Assembly: GCA_023715185.1 (NCBI GenBank) | Contig: JAMCAN010000003.1 | Location: 248,001 to 312,000 of the forward strand | Length of the DNA stretch: 64,000 bases | From: Planococcus sp. MER TA 32b | GTDB lineage: Bacteria > Bacillota > Bacilli > Bacillales_A > Planococcaceae | Reading direction: 5' to 3' | Part shown: positions 17,021 through 25,490 of the stretch, one piece after another | Position numbering within the stretch: position 1 is the stretch's first letter | Layout: each line of letters opens with the position of its first letter | Program-made: the position numbers and the translations under genes | Notes under the pieces: model-generated | What the model saw: the letters and a program-made list of their open reading frames with translations, nothing else | Database searches by the model: none | What the model was told of the DNA's origin: nothing

Positions 17021-17965
17021 TTATGCTGTGACATCCCGTTTGCCGAATGTCAGGTAGCTGATCGCCATGAAAATGATGAAATACACAATCAGCACAATCA
17101 CGGACATCGTCATCGTAATATCTTCTACCGGTATGAAGCCTGTATAATATTGCGTCAGGTCTGTGTGCGTAAAGAGGTAGTATTTGACGATTTCGTAATC
17201 TGCCAGCAGGAAAACTGCCTGGATACCCGTGAACATCAGGAAGATCGACAAGCCGATGGCAAGCGAGCTGGAGCGGAAAACGGTGCCCAGCATAAAGGCG
17301 AATGTGCCGATGATCCAGACGCTCGCGAAACTGAGTGCCAGCATTTTAAGACCTTCCAGCCAGAACGATCCTTCAACGACTTCGGACCCGTTCCACGTGA
17401 GGAATGTGCCGTCACCGATGCCGAAAAAGATCAATCCAGCGAGTGCGGTGACGATGAATAATACAATCGCCAGCAGAATCGCATACAACATCGTTGTAAT
17501 ATATTTTGAGGTTAAAATCTTCCAGCGTTTCACCGGACGTGTCAGCAGCATCTTGATGGTGCCCTGTGAAAACTCGGAAGCCACAATGCCGCCGGCGATA
17601 ATGACCGTGAACAATGTGACAATTGACATCATAATATGCGATTCGATGACGCCTTGCTGCATGCTGTCGTATTCATAAGGAGGCAGATCATTCTCGAGGC
17701 GATGCTCGGAAATGGCCACTTCACCTTCGTAATACTCGCGCTGCGCATCACTCAGCTCAGTGTTCTCCAGCATGCTCATATTATAAGCCAATTCATTGGT
17801 CTCAACTTCTTGCCAGCTTTCGGGATTTTCGATAGGCATTGCAGTGTTCACCCATTTGGTGATGCCTGCAGTTCCGAACAATATAACCGCCAGTAAAATG
17901 ACCATGATCCAGGAGGACTTGCGGCTCCATAATTTCATCCATTCATTTTGTATGAGCTTGAGCAA
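17021..17965 (-). CDS. ABC-2 type permease
   Basis: 314 residues, about six membrane segments, with the ASEFSQGTIKMLLTRPVKRWKI block (split here: ASEFSQGT, IKMLLTRPV) typical of ABC-2 bacitracin/lantibiotic-export-like permeases. Last gene of the five-gene operon 20689-17021. The start was placed at TTG 17965 because AGGAGG lies eight bases upstream; a GTG at 17974 would sit directly on that site. The gene overlaps the preceding ATPase gene, implying translational coupling. The transported substrate is unknown; peptide or antibiotic export is the usual role of such systems. Confidence 0.83.
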   Translation of the reverse strand: MLKLIQNEWMKLWSRKSSWIMVILLAVILFGTAGITKWVNTAMPIENPESWQEVETNELAYNMSMLENTELSDAQREYYEGEVAISEHRLENDLPPYEYDSMQQGVIESHIMMSIVTLFTVIIAGGIVASEFSQGTIKMLLTRPVKRWKILTSKYITTMLYAILLAIVLFIVTALAGLIFFGIGDGTFLTWNGSEVVEGSFWLEGLKMLALSFASVWIIGTFAFMLGTVFRSSSLAIGLSIFLMFTGIQAVFLLADYEIVKYYLFTHTDLTQYYTGFIPVEDITMTMSVIVLIVYFIIFMAISYLTFGKRDVTA

Positions 17966-18866
17966 TGTCTCCACCTCCTGTCATTTCGAGGAATTGATCT
18001 TCCAAAGTCGCCTTGAAAGGCTGTACCGCAAAAATTGAAATGTTTGCATTCACGAGGATCTTAACAGCCCCCGGAATATGTTGCGCCTCTGTTTCGACCA
18101 ATAATCCGTCTTCAAATCGGGAAACGGGAAATCCGATGCCGCTCAGTATTTCTTCCGCTTCAGCCAGAGGTTCAACTTTAAAGAGGAAGCGGGACTGCTG
18201 AAGCTCTTTGACATTTTTGATATCGATCAATTCCCCGTTCTGGATAACGGCGATCCGGTCGCATAATAATTCGATTTCCGACAATAAATGGCTGGAAACG
18301 AAAACAGCGACGCCGTTCTCACGCGCAATTTTCTGCAGATATAACCGGAACTCCCGGATGCCCGCGGGATCGAGTCCATTCGTGGGTTCATCGAGAATCA
18401 GGAATTTCGGGTCATGCAGGAGGGCCTGGGCCAAACCGAGTCGCTGCCGCATGCCGAGGGAATACGAACCGACTTTTTCATTGATGCGGTTTTTCATGCC
18501 GACCTGATGGACCACTTCATCAATCCGTTTCTTTGAAATGCCTTTATGCATTCTCGAAAAATGGAGCAGGTTCTTATAACCGGACATGTATTTATACATT
18601 TCCGGATTTTCGACGATTACGCCCACTTTTTCAATGCTCTCTTCAAAACTGTGCTTCACTGATTTTCCGTCGATCAGCACATCGCCTTCAGACGGCTTCA
18701 TCAGGCCGACCATCATCCGGATCGTCGTTGTTTTACCGGCTCCGTTCGGTCCCAGAAAACCCGTAATCTGGCCTTTGTACAAATCGAGATCCAAGTTCTT
18801 GATAATCCTCTTGCTGCCGATTGTCTTTGACAGATTTTTAATCTGCACCAATGCTTGTTCACTCAT
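17943..18866 (-). CDS. BcrA-type ABC transporter ATP-binding protein
   Basis: 307-residue ATPase with Walker A GPNGAGKTT (near 38), signature YSLGMRQRLGLAQAL, Walker B FLILDEPTNGLDPAG and the long C-terminal tail of BcrA/drug-export ATPases. It overlaps the preceding ATPase gene by four bases (ATGA) and the following permease gene. It probably pairs with the permease at 17021. Confidence 0.87.
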   Translation of the reverse strand: MSEQALVQIKNLSKTIGSKRIIKNLDLDLYKGQITGFLGPNGAGKTTTIRMMVGLMKPSEGDVLIDGKSVKHSFEESIEKVGVIVENPEMYKYMSGYKNLLHFSRMHKGISKKRIDEVVHQVGMKNRINEKVGSYSLGMRQRLGLAQALLHDPKFLILDEPTNGLDPAGIREFRLYLQKIARENGVAVFVSSHLLSEIELLCDRIAVIQNGELIDIKNVKELQQSRFLFKVEPLAEAEEILSGIGFPVSRFEDGLLVETEAQHIPGAVKILVNANISIFAVQPFKATLEDQFLEMTGGGDIAQAHTK

Positions 18867-19567
18867 TCAGCCGCACCTGCTTTCATCTCTTTTGTCATCC
18901 ATTCCACTGTATCCATCCCCGTTTCTCCGCGGATTTCATCCAAATGCCTGTGTGCCAAAACCTTGCCGCCTTTCAATAAAACCAGTTCATCAAGCAGAAT
19001 TTCAACTTCCCGTATTTCATGTGTCGATAAGATCAAGGTCTGGCGTTCGAGATCTGTAAATCGGATCAATCCTTTGATCAAATCGCTGCGCACCATCGGA
19101 TCGAGTCCGGAGAAAGGTTCGTCCATTAAATAATAACAGCTTTCACGGCCTAATGTTGCTGCCATCTTTGCCCGGCCGCGCATGCCTTTGGACAGGTTTT
19201 TCATTTTCGAAGAAAGGGGCACTTCCAGGAAATCCAATACTTCCTTTGCCTTCGTTTCATTGAAATCGGCGAACTGGCTCTTATAATAGGAGAACAATTG
19301 GCCGACTGTAAAATAAGAATAGAACATATCCGCGTCAGGAAGATAGGCGATTCGCTCAGCATCTTTGCGGGAGACCGGTTTTCCGTCAATCAGGACAGAC
19401 CCGCTGCCGATTTTGCTGACACCCGCGATTGTTTTCAGCAAAGTCGATTTGCCGCTGCCGTTTTCACCGGCGATGCCGATGATTTTTCCTGGTTCAAGGC
19501 GCAAATCGATGCCGTTCAGGGCTTTGGTGGATCCGTACGCTTTTTTGACGTTATTAAGTTCGATCAT
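18863..19567 (-). CDS. ABC transporter ATP-binding protein (YtrB-like)
   Basis: 234-residue ATPase: Walker A GENGSGKST near residue 34 and Walker B CYYLMDEPFSGLDP. The signature region reads NLSKGMRGRAKMA instead of LSGGQ, as in YtrB-type exporters tied to GntR regulators. It overlaps the gntR gene by four bases. It probably pairs with the membrane protein encoded first in the operon (19925). Having two different ATPases and two permeases in one operon suggests two half-systems or one heteromeric complex. Confidence 0.85.
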   Translation of the reverse strand: MIELNNVKKAYGSTKALNGIDLRLEPGKIIGIAGENGSGKSTLLKTIAGVSKIGSGSVLIDGKPVSRKDAERIAYLPDADMFYSYFTVGQLFSYYKSQFADFNETKAKEVLDFLEVPLSSKMKNLSKGMRGRAKMAATLGRESCYYLMDEPFSGLDPMVRSDLIKGLIRFTDLERQTLILSTHEIREVEILLDELVLLKGGKVLAHRHLDEIRGETGMDTVEWMTKEMKAGAAE

Positions 19568-19923
19568 TTTATTTCCCTCCTGACGAGTTCCACGATTTCA
19601 TCTTTCGAGAAACCGTAAGCTTCCACGTTGGCTATGAACGATTTGACCAAATCCTCTTTTTTACTGTCACGCAGCAGCTGCAGACGCTCTTCATTTTCAG
19701 TTATGAATGACCCCTGGCCGCGCCTGGTTTCTGTAAGCTCCATCAATTCCATCTCCTTGTATACGCGCTGCACGGTATTGGCGTTGACGCCGACGTCGAT
19801 TGCATATTCCCGGACAGAAGGAAGTTTATCACCGGGTTTTCTTACGCCTCGGATGATATCACCGGAAAGGCGATCTATCAGCTGCTGGTAGATCGGTTTG
19901 TCTTTTTCAAAATCGAGCCCCAT
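19564..19923 (-). CDS. GntR-family regulator (YtrA subgroup)
   Basis: 119 residues: winged-helix domain (about 8-75) with KPGDKLPSVREYAIDVGVN and NTVQRVYKEMELMEL, then a short dimerisation tail instead of a large ligand domain, as in the YtrA subfamily. Such proteins repress ABC transporter operons and are released by wall-active antibiotics. It is encoded second in the operon, one base after the first gene, so autoregulation is expected. The likely operator GTAC-N4-GTAC sits inside the operon promoter at 20726. Confidence 0.88.
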   Translation of the reverse strand: MGLDFEKDKPIYQQLIDRLSGDIIRGVRKPGDKLPSVREYAIDVGVNANTVQRVYKEMELMELTETRRGQGSFITENEERLQLLRDSKKEDLVKSFIANVEAYGFSKDEIVELVRREIK

Positions 19924-19924
19924 C

Positions 19925-20689
19925 TCAAGCCCTCACTTTCTTCTCGAACCAATAGGCGGCAATGATGTACAGGAATATTAATAGAAGGGAAATGACGAGA
20001 AATTGACCAATTTGCAATGTTGGCGGGTTTTCGAAAGATAACATCAATCCTTGGCTAATATTGGTCAGAAGCTCTGACTCATTCAGTTGGATGACACCAA
20101 AATCTGTGACAGCCGCATACAGATCTGTTGCTATAAAGCGGTCCCACATTTCCAGGCCAAAGATAAATAATCCAAAAGTTACGATGTAAGCAAAGCCGCC
20201 GATTTTTGGTTTCATTGAATAGAACATGGTCAAGTAAAAATAATAGATAACGGCAATTATTGCTGAGGAAAATAGGATTCCTGCCGCAAACGTTGCGCCG
20301 GAAGGAAGCAGATTTCCCGATTCATCCAAATTGGGTGCGAAAAGCAGGAGAACGAATGTCAGCATGCTGACCCAGACCAGTGAAATGGCTGTAGCCAAAA
20401 TGGCCGCGCAAAACTTGCTGGCATTGATTTTATGGATTGACGCACTGGAATGGAAGAATATATCCGGACGGTCCATGTCTTTAGTGAACAGGATGGACAG
20501 AAGAACAATCGGCAGCAGCGCATGCAATGCCATCACTGTACCTGAAAAAACAAGCAGCCCTTCAAAAAAATCCACTTGAAACAGCATCGCTGAACCGAAT
20601 GGGATAATGACGTCCAGCAGCAGAGCCACTAATACATAACCTTTAATGATGGTCCAGTCTTTCATGAATAAGCCGCGCAATTGATTCAT
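19925..20689 (-). CDS. Membrane protein of ABC-2 operon
   Basis: 254 residues with six hydrophobic segments and a C-terminal KK motif, the layout of an ABC-2 permease, although I recognise no specific family signature. First gene of the five-gene operon (membrane protein, GntR, ATPase, ATPase, permease). Start at ATG 20689, chosen for the AAGGAGAGG ribosome site seven bases upstream; an earlier in-frame ATG lies within the promoter transcript start region. Probably the membrane partner of the ATPase at 18863. Confidence 0.78.
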   Translation of the reverse strand: MNQLRGLFMKDWTIIKGYVLVALLLDVIIPFGSAMLFQVDFFEGLLVFSGTVMALHALLPIVLLSILFTKDMDRPDIFFHSSASIHKINASKFCAAILATAISLVWVSMLTFVLLLFAPNLDESGNLLPSGATFAAGILFSSAIIAVIYYFYLTMFYSMKPKIGGFAYIVTFGLFIFGLEMWDRFIATDLYAAVTDFGVIQLNESELLTNISQGLMLSFENPPTLQIGQFLVISLLLIFLYIIAAYWFEKKVRA

Positions 20690-20722
20690 ACTTACCTCTC
20701 CTTGTCTTACTGTATTAATCAA

Positions 20723-20751
20723 ATAGTACACCGGTACAATGTTAATTGCAA
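20723..20751 (-). promoter_or_regulatory. Sigma-A promoter with internal GntR operator
   Basis: On the minus strand: TTGCAA (20751-20746), 17 bases, TACTAT (20728-20723). The spacer contains GTACCGGTGTAC (GTAC-N4-GTAC, 20726-20737), the kind of dyad bound by YtrA-type GntR proteins. A repressor there would occlude RNA polymerase. Confidence 0.7.
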
Positions 20752-20831
20752 TAGAAATTCCAAATAAATGTCTAATGGGTCCGGAAAAGGGGAAAGGAAA
20801 TGTAAACAGATTTAATGTGGGAGGAATTGCA

Positions 20832-21254
20832 ATGAAGGAATTGCAGGATAAAGAGCAGATATTGATCGCTTATTATGCACAGTACTTCAAGGGCGCTTCA
20901 TTGGAAGATGTAAAGAAACTGGATATGCGGCTGTCTGATGCGGTGGGGGAAGAGCGCTATAAAAAAGCGGTCAAGGAACTGGAAGATGAGGGTCTCGTGT
21001 TCGGCATCGAAAAAGCGGAAGCCCGGAAAAAAGAAGATGGGGTGGACAGTCCGATGGCCACCAATGAAGGGATGTTATATGTCAATAATGCTTTGAATCT
21101 TCAATCCGAGTCCGTTGAAGACCATCAATTGGATTATCTTGAAAATAATTTGAAGACGAGCGGCTTGGAATTCACGCTCAAGCCAGTAGAGGAATATGTA
21201 ATGGAGGTCATTCAGGAGCAGGCGGATAAAAAGCCGAATGAAAATTCACCTTAA
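20832..21254 (+). CDS. Conserved hypothetical protein, possible winged helix
   Basis: 140 residues, charged and soluble. Residues about 1-60 (KEQILIAYYAQYFKG, then VKELEDEGLVFGI) have the pattern of a small winged-helix or YjcQ-like domain; the rest is acidic with a Gln/Asn-rich middle. No catalytic motif is seen. The start is ATG 20832, with GGGAGG seven bases upstream; an upstream in-frame Met at 20739 lies within the divergent promoter. It is transcribed divergently from the GntR-ABC operon and ends at a bidirectional terminator. Confidence 0.7.
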   Translation: MKELQDKEQILIAYYAQYFKGASLEDVKKLDMRLSDAVGEERYKKAVKELEDEGLVFGIEKAEARKKEDGVDSPMATNEGMLYVNNALNLQSESVEDHQLDYLENNLKTSGLEFTLKPVEEYVMEVIQEQADKKPNENSP

Positions 21255-21261
21255 ACAGGAA

Positions 21262-21300
21262 AGAAGCATCTCCCCGATAAATGGGGGATGCTTCTTTTTA
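21262..21300. terminator. Bidirectional terminator
   Basis: AAGAAGCATC.CCCC / GGGG.GATGCTTCTTTT stem between convergent genes. Confidence 0.85.
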
Positions 21301-21555
21301 TCCTAATTCCAAAACGAAAAACGCCAGGAAAATCGTAAGTACGACAATCGTGTTGATGACCATGCCGGTTTTTCTGCTGACATCGTAATCGAGTGCGGGA
21401 AAGCGCTCGGCGATTTTCATCCCGCCGACAATCAGTCCGACCAGGACGAGCAGATTGAGTATGATGTGCATATCGTAGACGTGGACATCGATATAGCGCA
21501 CCAGTATGACAGAAAACGCTAAAATGATGCCATTGACAATGTGGATTCTTTTCAT
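21298..21555 (-). CDS. Small membrane protein
   Basis: 85 residues with three hydrophobic segments (about 5-20, 28-48, 65-84) and no recognised family signature. Its start overlaps the stop of the methyltransferase gene by four bases (ATGA), so it is translated from the same message. Its function is unknown; the coupling only shows co-expression. Confidence 0.72.
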   Translation of the reverse strand: MKRIHIVNGIILAFSVILVRYIDVHVYDMHIILNLLVLVGLIVGGMKIAERFPALDYDVSRKTGMVINTIVVLTIFLAFFVLELG

Positions 21556-22709
21556 AGCAGCTCCTTCAATTCGTTTTCAAGATATGGTTTTGCTGATAAC
21601 ATGCCAGTAAACTGGCGATAACGCTCCAATTGGCCATCCGAGGGCTTGCGTCCGGTTTTGTAGGCGCGGATCAGAATGTTCTTCGGTGTATGTTCCATGT
21701 CGATAAACTCCATCAATTGCGTTTCGTAGCCGACAAGCGACAGCAGTTCAGCGCGGATGGAATCGGTCGCCAAAGCGCTGAATCGTTCTTTGATCAAGCC
21801 GTGCTGCAGCATGATGCCAAGTTCCGGTGCGTCAATCTGGTGATTCAGTTCGCTTTGGCAGCAAGGGACGCTCAGTATGACTTTCGCGTTCCATTTAACC
21901 GCCCGGGACAGCGCCATATCAGTAGCGGTGTCACAGGCGTGCAATGTAACCACCATATCGACTGCTGATTCCTCGTTGTAATCATTGATGTCTCCCACAA
22001 GAAACTCCAATTGCTCATAATTCAGGTCTTCCGCAATCCTGCGGCATTCTTCGATCACTTCTTTTTTCAGATCAAGTCCGGTCACCCGGAGGTCAAGCCC
22101 TTTCTCCACCCGCAGGTAATGATACAGCGCGAATGTCAGATACGATTTTCCGGAACCGAAATCGAGAATACGCACCGTCCGGTCTTTTGGCAGATGGACC
22201 AGAGCGTCATCGATGAATTCGATGAACCGGTTGATCTGGCGGAACTTATCGTATTTCTGCTTTTTGACGCTGCCATCCGGATTCTGTACGCCGAGGCGCA
22301 CAAGAAATGGGTAGGGAATGCCGTCTTCAAGCAAATACTGTTTTTTTCGGTTATGCGTAAGCTGCGCTGTTGTTTTTTCTGTTGCTTCGGTTTTCCAGCT
22401 TACTTTGAATTTTTTTGAAAGCTGGATCTGCACTTTTTCTTCAGTGAACTGGAATAGCCCCTGGCGAAACTCTTCGAATAAATTCTCCAGCTCGGCCGCT
22501 GCTTCTTCCGCGGGCAGATTTTTATGCTTCAGCACATGCTCATGCTGGTACTCGAATTGTATATAGTAGCTGTTTTTTATTTTTACAGGCTTTATTTTGA
22601 TGCGCTTTAAATCGTTCGATTTCTGGCGGGGCTGGCTGATTGTCGCAGAAACAAGCTCCTGCTGACCGAGGCGATCCGCCAGGTTTTGATGCATTTGTTG
22701 TAATTCCAT
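21552..22709 (-). CDS. SAM-dependent methyltransferase (Methyltransf_32-like)
   Basis: 385 residues. An N-terminal domain (about 1-135) is followed by a class I methyltransferase fold with ILDFGSGKSYLTFALYHYL (motif I) and VTGLDLKKEV, then LHACDTATDMAL and SVPCCQSEL. The HACDTATD and PCC blocks mark the Methyltransf_32 group, members of which modify RNA or protein; the target here is unknown. Ribosome site AAAGGAA before ATG 22709. It is divergent from the acyl-CoA synthetase gene. Confidence 0.83.
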   Translation of the reverse strand: MELQQMHQNLADRLGQQELVSATISQPRQKSNDLKRIKIKPVKIKNSYYIQFEYQHEHVLKHKNLPAEEAAAELENLFEEFRQGLFQFTEEKVQIQLSKKFKVSWKTEATEKTTAQLTHNRKKQYLLEDGIPYPFLVRLGVQNPDGSVKKQKYDKFRQINRFIEFIDDALVHLPKDRTVRILDFGSGKSYLTFALYHYLRVEKGLDLRVTGLDLKKEVIEECRRIAEDLNYEQLEFLVGDINDYNEESAVDMVVTLHACDTATDMALSRAVKWNAKVILSVPCCQSELNHQIDAPELGIMLQHGLIKERFSALATDSIRAELLSLVGYETQLMEFIDMEHTPKNILIRAYKTGRKPSDGQLERYRQFTGMLSAKPYLENELKELL

Positions 22710-22864
22710 CGCAATTCCTTTCCTTTTCCGTGATAGAACAAGTTTATCATGGAATCCGGTAATTGAGACAGCAGCTGTTTTACGTAATATCGAGGGGTAA
22801 AGTCATTGTTTCTGTCCATAACCGTTTAAATAATTTTGAATTTTATGATAACATAATAAAGAGT

Positions 22865-22879
22865 TTGAAAACGTTTACA
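22865..22879 (+). promoter_or_regulatory. Catabolite-responsive element (cre)
   Basis: TTGAAAACGTTTACA fits the consensus WTGNAANCGNWWNCA at every position. It lies 17 bases before the acyl-CoA synthetase start and downstream of an AT-rich promoter region, where CcpA binding would block transcription when sugar is plentiful. Confidence 0.75.
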
Positions 22880-22895
22880 ACATGGGGGTATGGAA

Positions 22896-24539
22896 ATGGC
22901 GATTTTACAGCAGACCGTAGGAGAAGTGGTGCGTGAGCGGGCAGCTCTGCATCCCGATACCGAAGCTTATGTTTATCCGGAACACGGCATCCGTAAAACT
23001 TACAGGGAATTCGATGAAGAAACGGACAGACTGGCTAAGGCTTTTATTGGCATGGGCATAGAGGAAGGCGAGCATATCGCCATCTGGTCGGATAATAAGC
23101 GGGAGTGGCTGTTGAGCCAATTCGCCACCGGAAAAATGGGCGGCGTGCTGGTGACCGTCAATACGAGCTACCAGTCCAGTGAACTGGAATATCTATTGAA
23201 GCAATCCGATTCGACAACGCTTATTTTAGGGGAAGAATTTAAAGGGAATAATTATATCGATATTATTAACACTGTTTGCCCGGAACTCAAAAATTCACCA
23301 AAAGGAGGTATACAAAGCGCGGAACTGCCAAAATTCAAACGGGTCATCGTGATGAGCGAAAATGAATATCCGGGAATTTTTACCTGGAGTGAATTCGAAG
23401 CTTGCGCAGATGAGGTTTCGGATGAGCAATTGGAAGAACGGTTCCAATCGATGGATCCGGATGATGTCATCAATATCCAATACACTTCCGGTACGACAGG
23501 TTTTCCGAAAGGGGTCATGCTGACACATCTGAATGTCGTGAATAACGGCAAACTGGTCGGGGATACGATGAACCTGACAGAGCGTGACCGTCTATGCATT
23601 CCGGTGCCTTTCTTCCATTGCTTCGGCTGTGTTCTCGGAACGATGGCGGCTGTCACACATTCAACCACAATGGTCATCGCGGAACAGTTTGAACCGAAAC
23701 GGGTGCTGCAGATGGTGCAGGATGAGAAGTGCACAGGATTGCATGGGGTTCCGACAATGTTTATCGCGGAACTGAACCATCCTGATTTCGCGTCGTTCGA
23801 TACCTCGACTCTCCGCACAGGCATCATGGCCGGTTCACCTTGCCCGATCGAAGTGATGAAAAAAGTGATCAGTGATATGGGCGCATCTGAAATCACCATT
23901 GCTTACGGGCAGACGGAATCTTCGCCGGTCATCACCCAAACCCGCGCAGATGACGATATTGAGAAGCGCGTTTCGACTGTCGGCAAACCGCATGCAGAAG
24001 TCGAAGTGAAAATCATCGATCCCGCAACAGGCGAAACTGTGCCTGCTGGTGTACCGGGCGAATTGTGCACACGCGGCTACCATATCATGAAGGGCTATTA
24101 TCAGAATGAGGAAGCGACCAGAAATGCGATTGACCCGGAAGGCTGGCTGCATACCGGCGACATTGCGGTGGAAGATGAAGACGGGTATATCGCCATCACC
24201 GGACGGATCAAGGATATGGTCATCCGCGGAGGAGAAAATATTTATCCGCGTGAAATCGAGGAATTCCTCTACAGCCATTACGCTATCCAGGATGTCCAGG
24301 TGGTCGGCGTTCCGGATCCGAAATACGGGGAAGAGCTGATGGCATGGATCATTTTAAAAGAAGGCGAAAGCCTGGACGCGGAAGAGCTTCGTGATTACTG
24401 CACAGGCAAGATTTCCCGTCATAAAATCCCGCGCTATTTTGAATTCACCAAAGAATATCCGATGACGGCATCGGGGAAAATCCAGAAATTCAAATTGCGT
24501 GAACTGTCGGTTGAACTCACGCAGAAAAGCGGGGTATGA
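22896..24539 (+). CDS. AMP-binding fatty acyl-CoA synthetase (YngI/FadD-like)
   Basis: 547 residues. It activates a carboxylic acid, probably a fatty acid, with ATP and CoA. Core motifs: YTSGTTGFPKGVMLTH (A3, about 190), YGQTESSP (A5, about 335), WLHTGD (A7), the RIKDMVIRGGENIYP hinge and the C-terminal SGKIQKFKLRE catalytic Lys. It is closest in my memory to the YngI-type synthetases. The start is ATG 22896 (GGGGG seven bases upstream); the ATG two codons earlier is too close to the site. A cre box upstream suggests glucose repression, in line with a role in fatty acid use. Monocistronic. Confidence 0.9.
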   Translation: MAILQQTVGEVVRERAALHPDTEAYVYPEHGIRKTYREFDEETDRLAKAFIGMGIEEGEHIAIWSDNKREWLLSQFATGKMGGVLVTVNTSYQSSELEYLLKQSDSTTLILGEEFKGNNYIDIINTVCPELKNSPKGGIQSAELPKFKRVIVMSENEYPGIFTWSEFEACADEVSDEQLEERFQSMDPDDVINIQYTSGTTGFPKGVMLTHLNVVNNGKLVGDTMNLTERDRLCIPVPFFHCFGCVLGTMAAVTHSTTMVIAEQFEPKRVLQMVQDEKCTGLHGVPTMFIAELNHPDFASFDTSTLRTGIMAGSPCPIEVMKKVISDMGASEITIAYGQTESSPVITQTRADDDIEKRVSTVGKPHAEVEVKIIDPATGETVPAGVPGELCTRGYHIMKGYYQNEEATRNAIDPEGWLHTGDIAVEDEDGYIAITGRIKDMVIRGGENIYPREIEEFLYSHYAIQDVQVVGVPDPKYGEELMAWIILKEGESLDAEELRDYCTGKISRHKIPRYFEFTKEYPMTASGKIQKFKLRELSVELTQKSGV

Positions 24540-24576
24540 AGATTCAGCCCCTTAAAATATAAAATGGATTGAAGAA

Positions 24577-24610
24577 AAAGAGGCGCCGCAAAAAAATGCG
24601 GCGCCTTTTC
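24577..24610 (+). terminator. Intrinsic terminator
   Basis: AGGCGCCGCA / TGCGGCGCCT perfect stem followed by TTTTC. Confidence 0.9.
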
Positions 24611-24674
24611 CTGTGGCGAAAACAGGGGAAATTTGTTTAATAGAAGCAAATACAGGGGAAACTGATAGAGTAAC

Positions 24675-24698
24675 AAATATCTTGAATATAGGATATTT
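24675..24698. promoter_or_regulatory. Inverted repeat upstream of wrbA
   Basis: AAATATC, ten bases, GATATTT, ending about 50 bases before wrbA. It could be an operator for a redox-sensing repressor, but the binding protein is unknown. Confidence 0.35.
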
Positions 24699-24749
24699 AA
24701 ATGGACTGTATCAGCCACGGAAAAACTTTACTAAGGAGAGATGTTCAAA

Positions 24750-25367
24750 ATGGCAAATGTGAAACTGGCGATTATCTATTACAGCTCGACCGGGACCAAC
24801 TATCAATTGGCCAGATGGGCTGAAGAAGCGGCTAAGGAAACTGGAGCGGAAGTGAAGGTTGCCAAAGTCAGAGAAAACGCACCGGATGCAGCAATCGACT
24901 CCAACCCTGCCTGGCGTGAACATTTGAACGCGACAACGGATGTGCCGACAGCAGAAGTTGATCTGCTGGAATGGGCAGACGCCATCATATTCAGTGTACC
25001 GACTCGTTTCGGCCACGTATCTTCACAGGTTCAGCAATTCCTCGATACGACTGGCGGTTTATGGGCGCAAGGAAAATTGGCGAACAAAGTGGTAAGTGCA
25101 ATGACTTCCGCGCAAAATCCGCACGGGGGACAGGAAGCGACTATTCTGGCCCTGTATACCTCAATGTTCCATTGGGGCGCAATTGTGGCGGCACCGGGCT
25201 ACGCAGACCCGGTTCTCTTTAAAGCTGGAGGAAACCCATACGGCACAAGTGTGTCGGTCGATCAGGACGGCAATATGGTCGAAGATGTCCAAGAGGCAGT
25301 CAACTATCAGGCGAAACACACTGTTGAAGTGGCTCAATGGATTAAAAATGGCCAAAGCCAGCAATAA
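24750..25367 (+). CDS. wrbA: NAD(P)H:quinone oxidoreductase, WrbA type
   Basis: 205-residue flavodoxin-fold enzyme that performs two-electron reduction of quinones with NAD(P)H, avoiding semiquinone radicals. The FMN-phosphate loop YYSSTGTNYQLA (residues about 9-20), FSVPTRFGHVSSQ and SAQNPHGGQEAT are the WrbA signatures. The start is ATG 24750, with AAGGAGAG nine bases upstream; an ATG three codons earlier abuts that site. Monocistronic, with an inverted repeat in its promoter region and a terminator downstream. Confidence 0.93.
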   Translation: MANVKLAIIYYSSTGTNYQLARWAEEAAKETGAEVKVAKVRENAPDAAIDSNPAWREHLNATTDVPTAEVDLLEWADAIIFSVPTRFGHVSSQVQQFLDTTGGLWAQGKLANKVVSAMTSAQNPHGGQEATILALYTSMFHWGAIVAAPGYADPVLFKAGGNPYGTSVSVDQDGNMVEDVQEAVNYQAKHTVEVAQWIKNGQSQQ

Positions 25368-25382
25368 AGCAGGCAGAATGGC

Positions 25383-25421
25383 AAGCAGGCGGGCTAAAAA
25401 ATCCTCGCCTGCTTTTTTTTC
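25383..25421 (+). terminator. Intrinsic terminator after wrbA
   Basis: AAGCAGGCG / CGCCTGCTT stem followed by eight T. Confidence 0.9.
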
Positions 25422-25490
25422 TTAAAACACAAATATACCCCGTGACTGGAAGGGATCATGTTTTGCCATGATGCGAATGGAGCGATTCAG

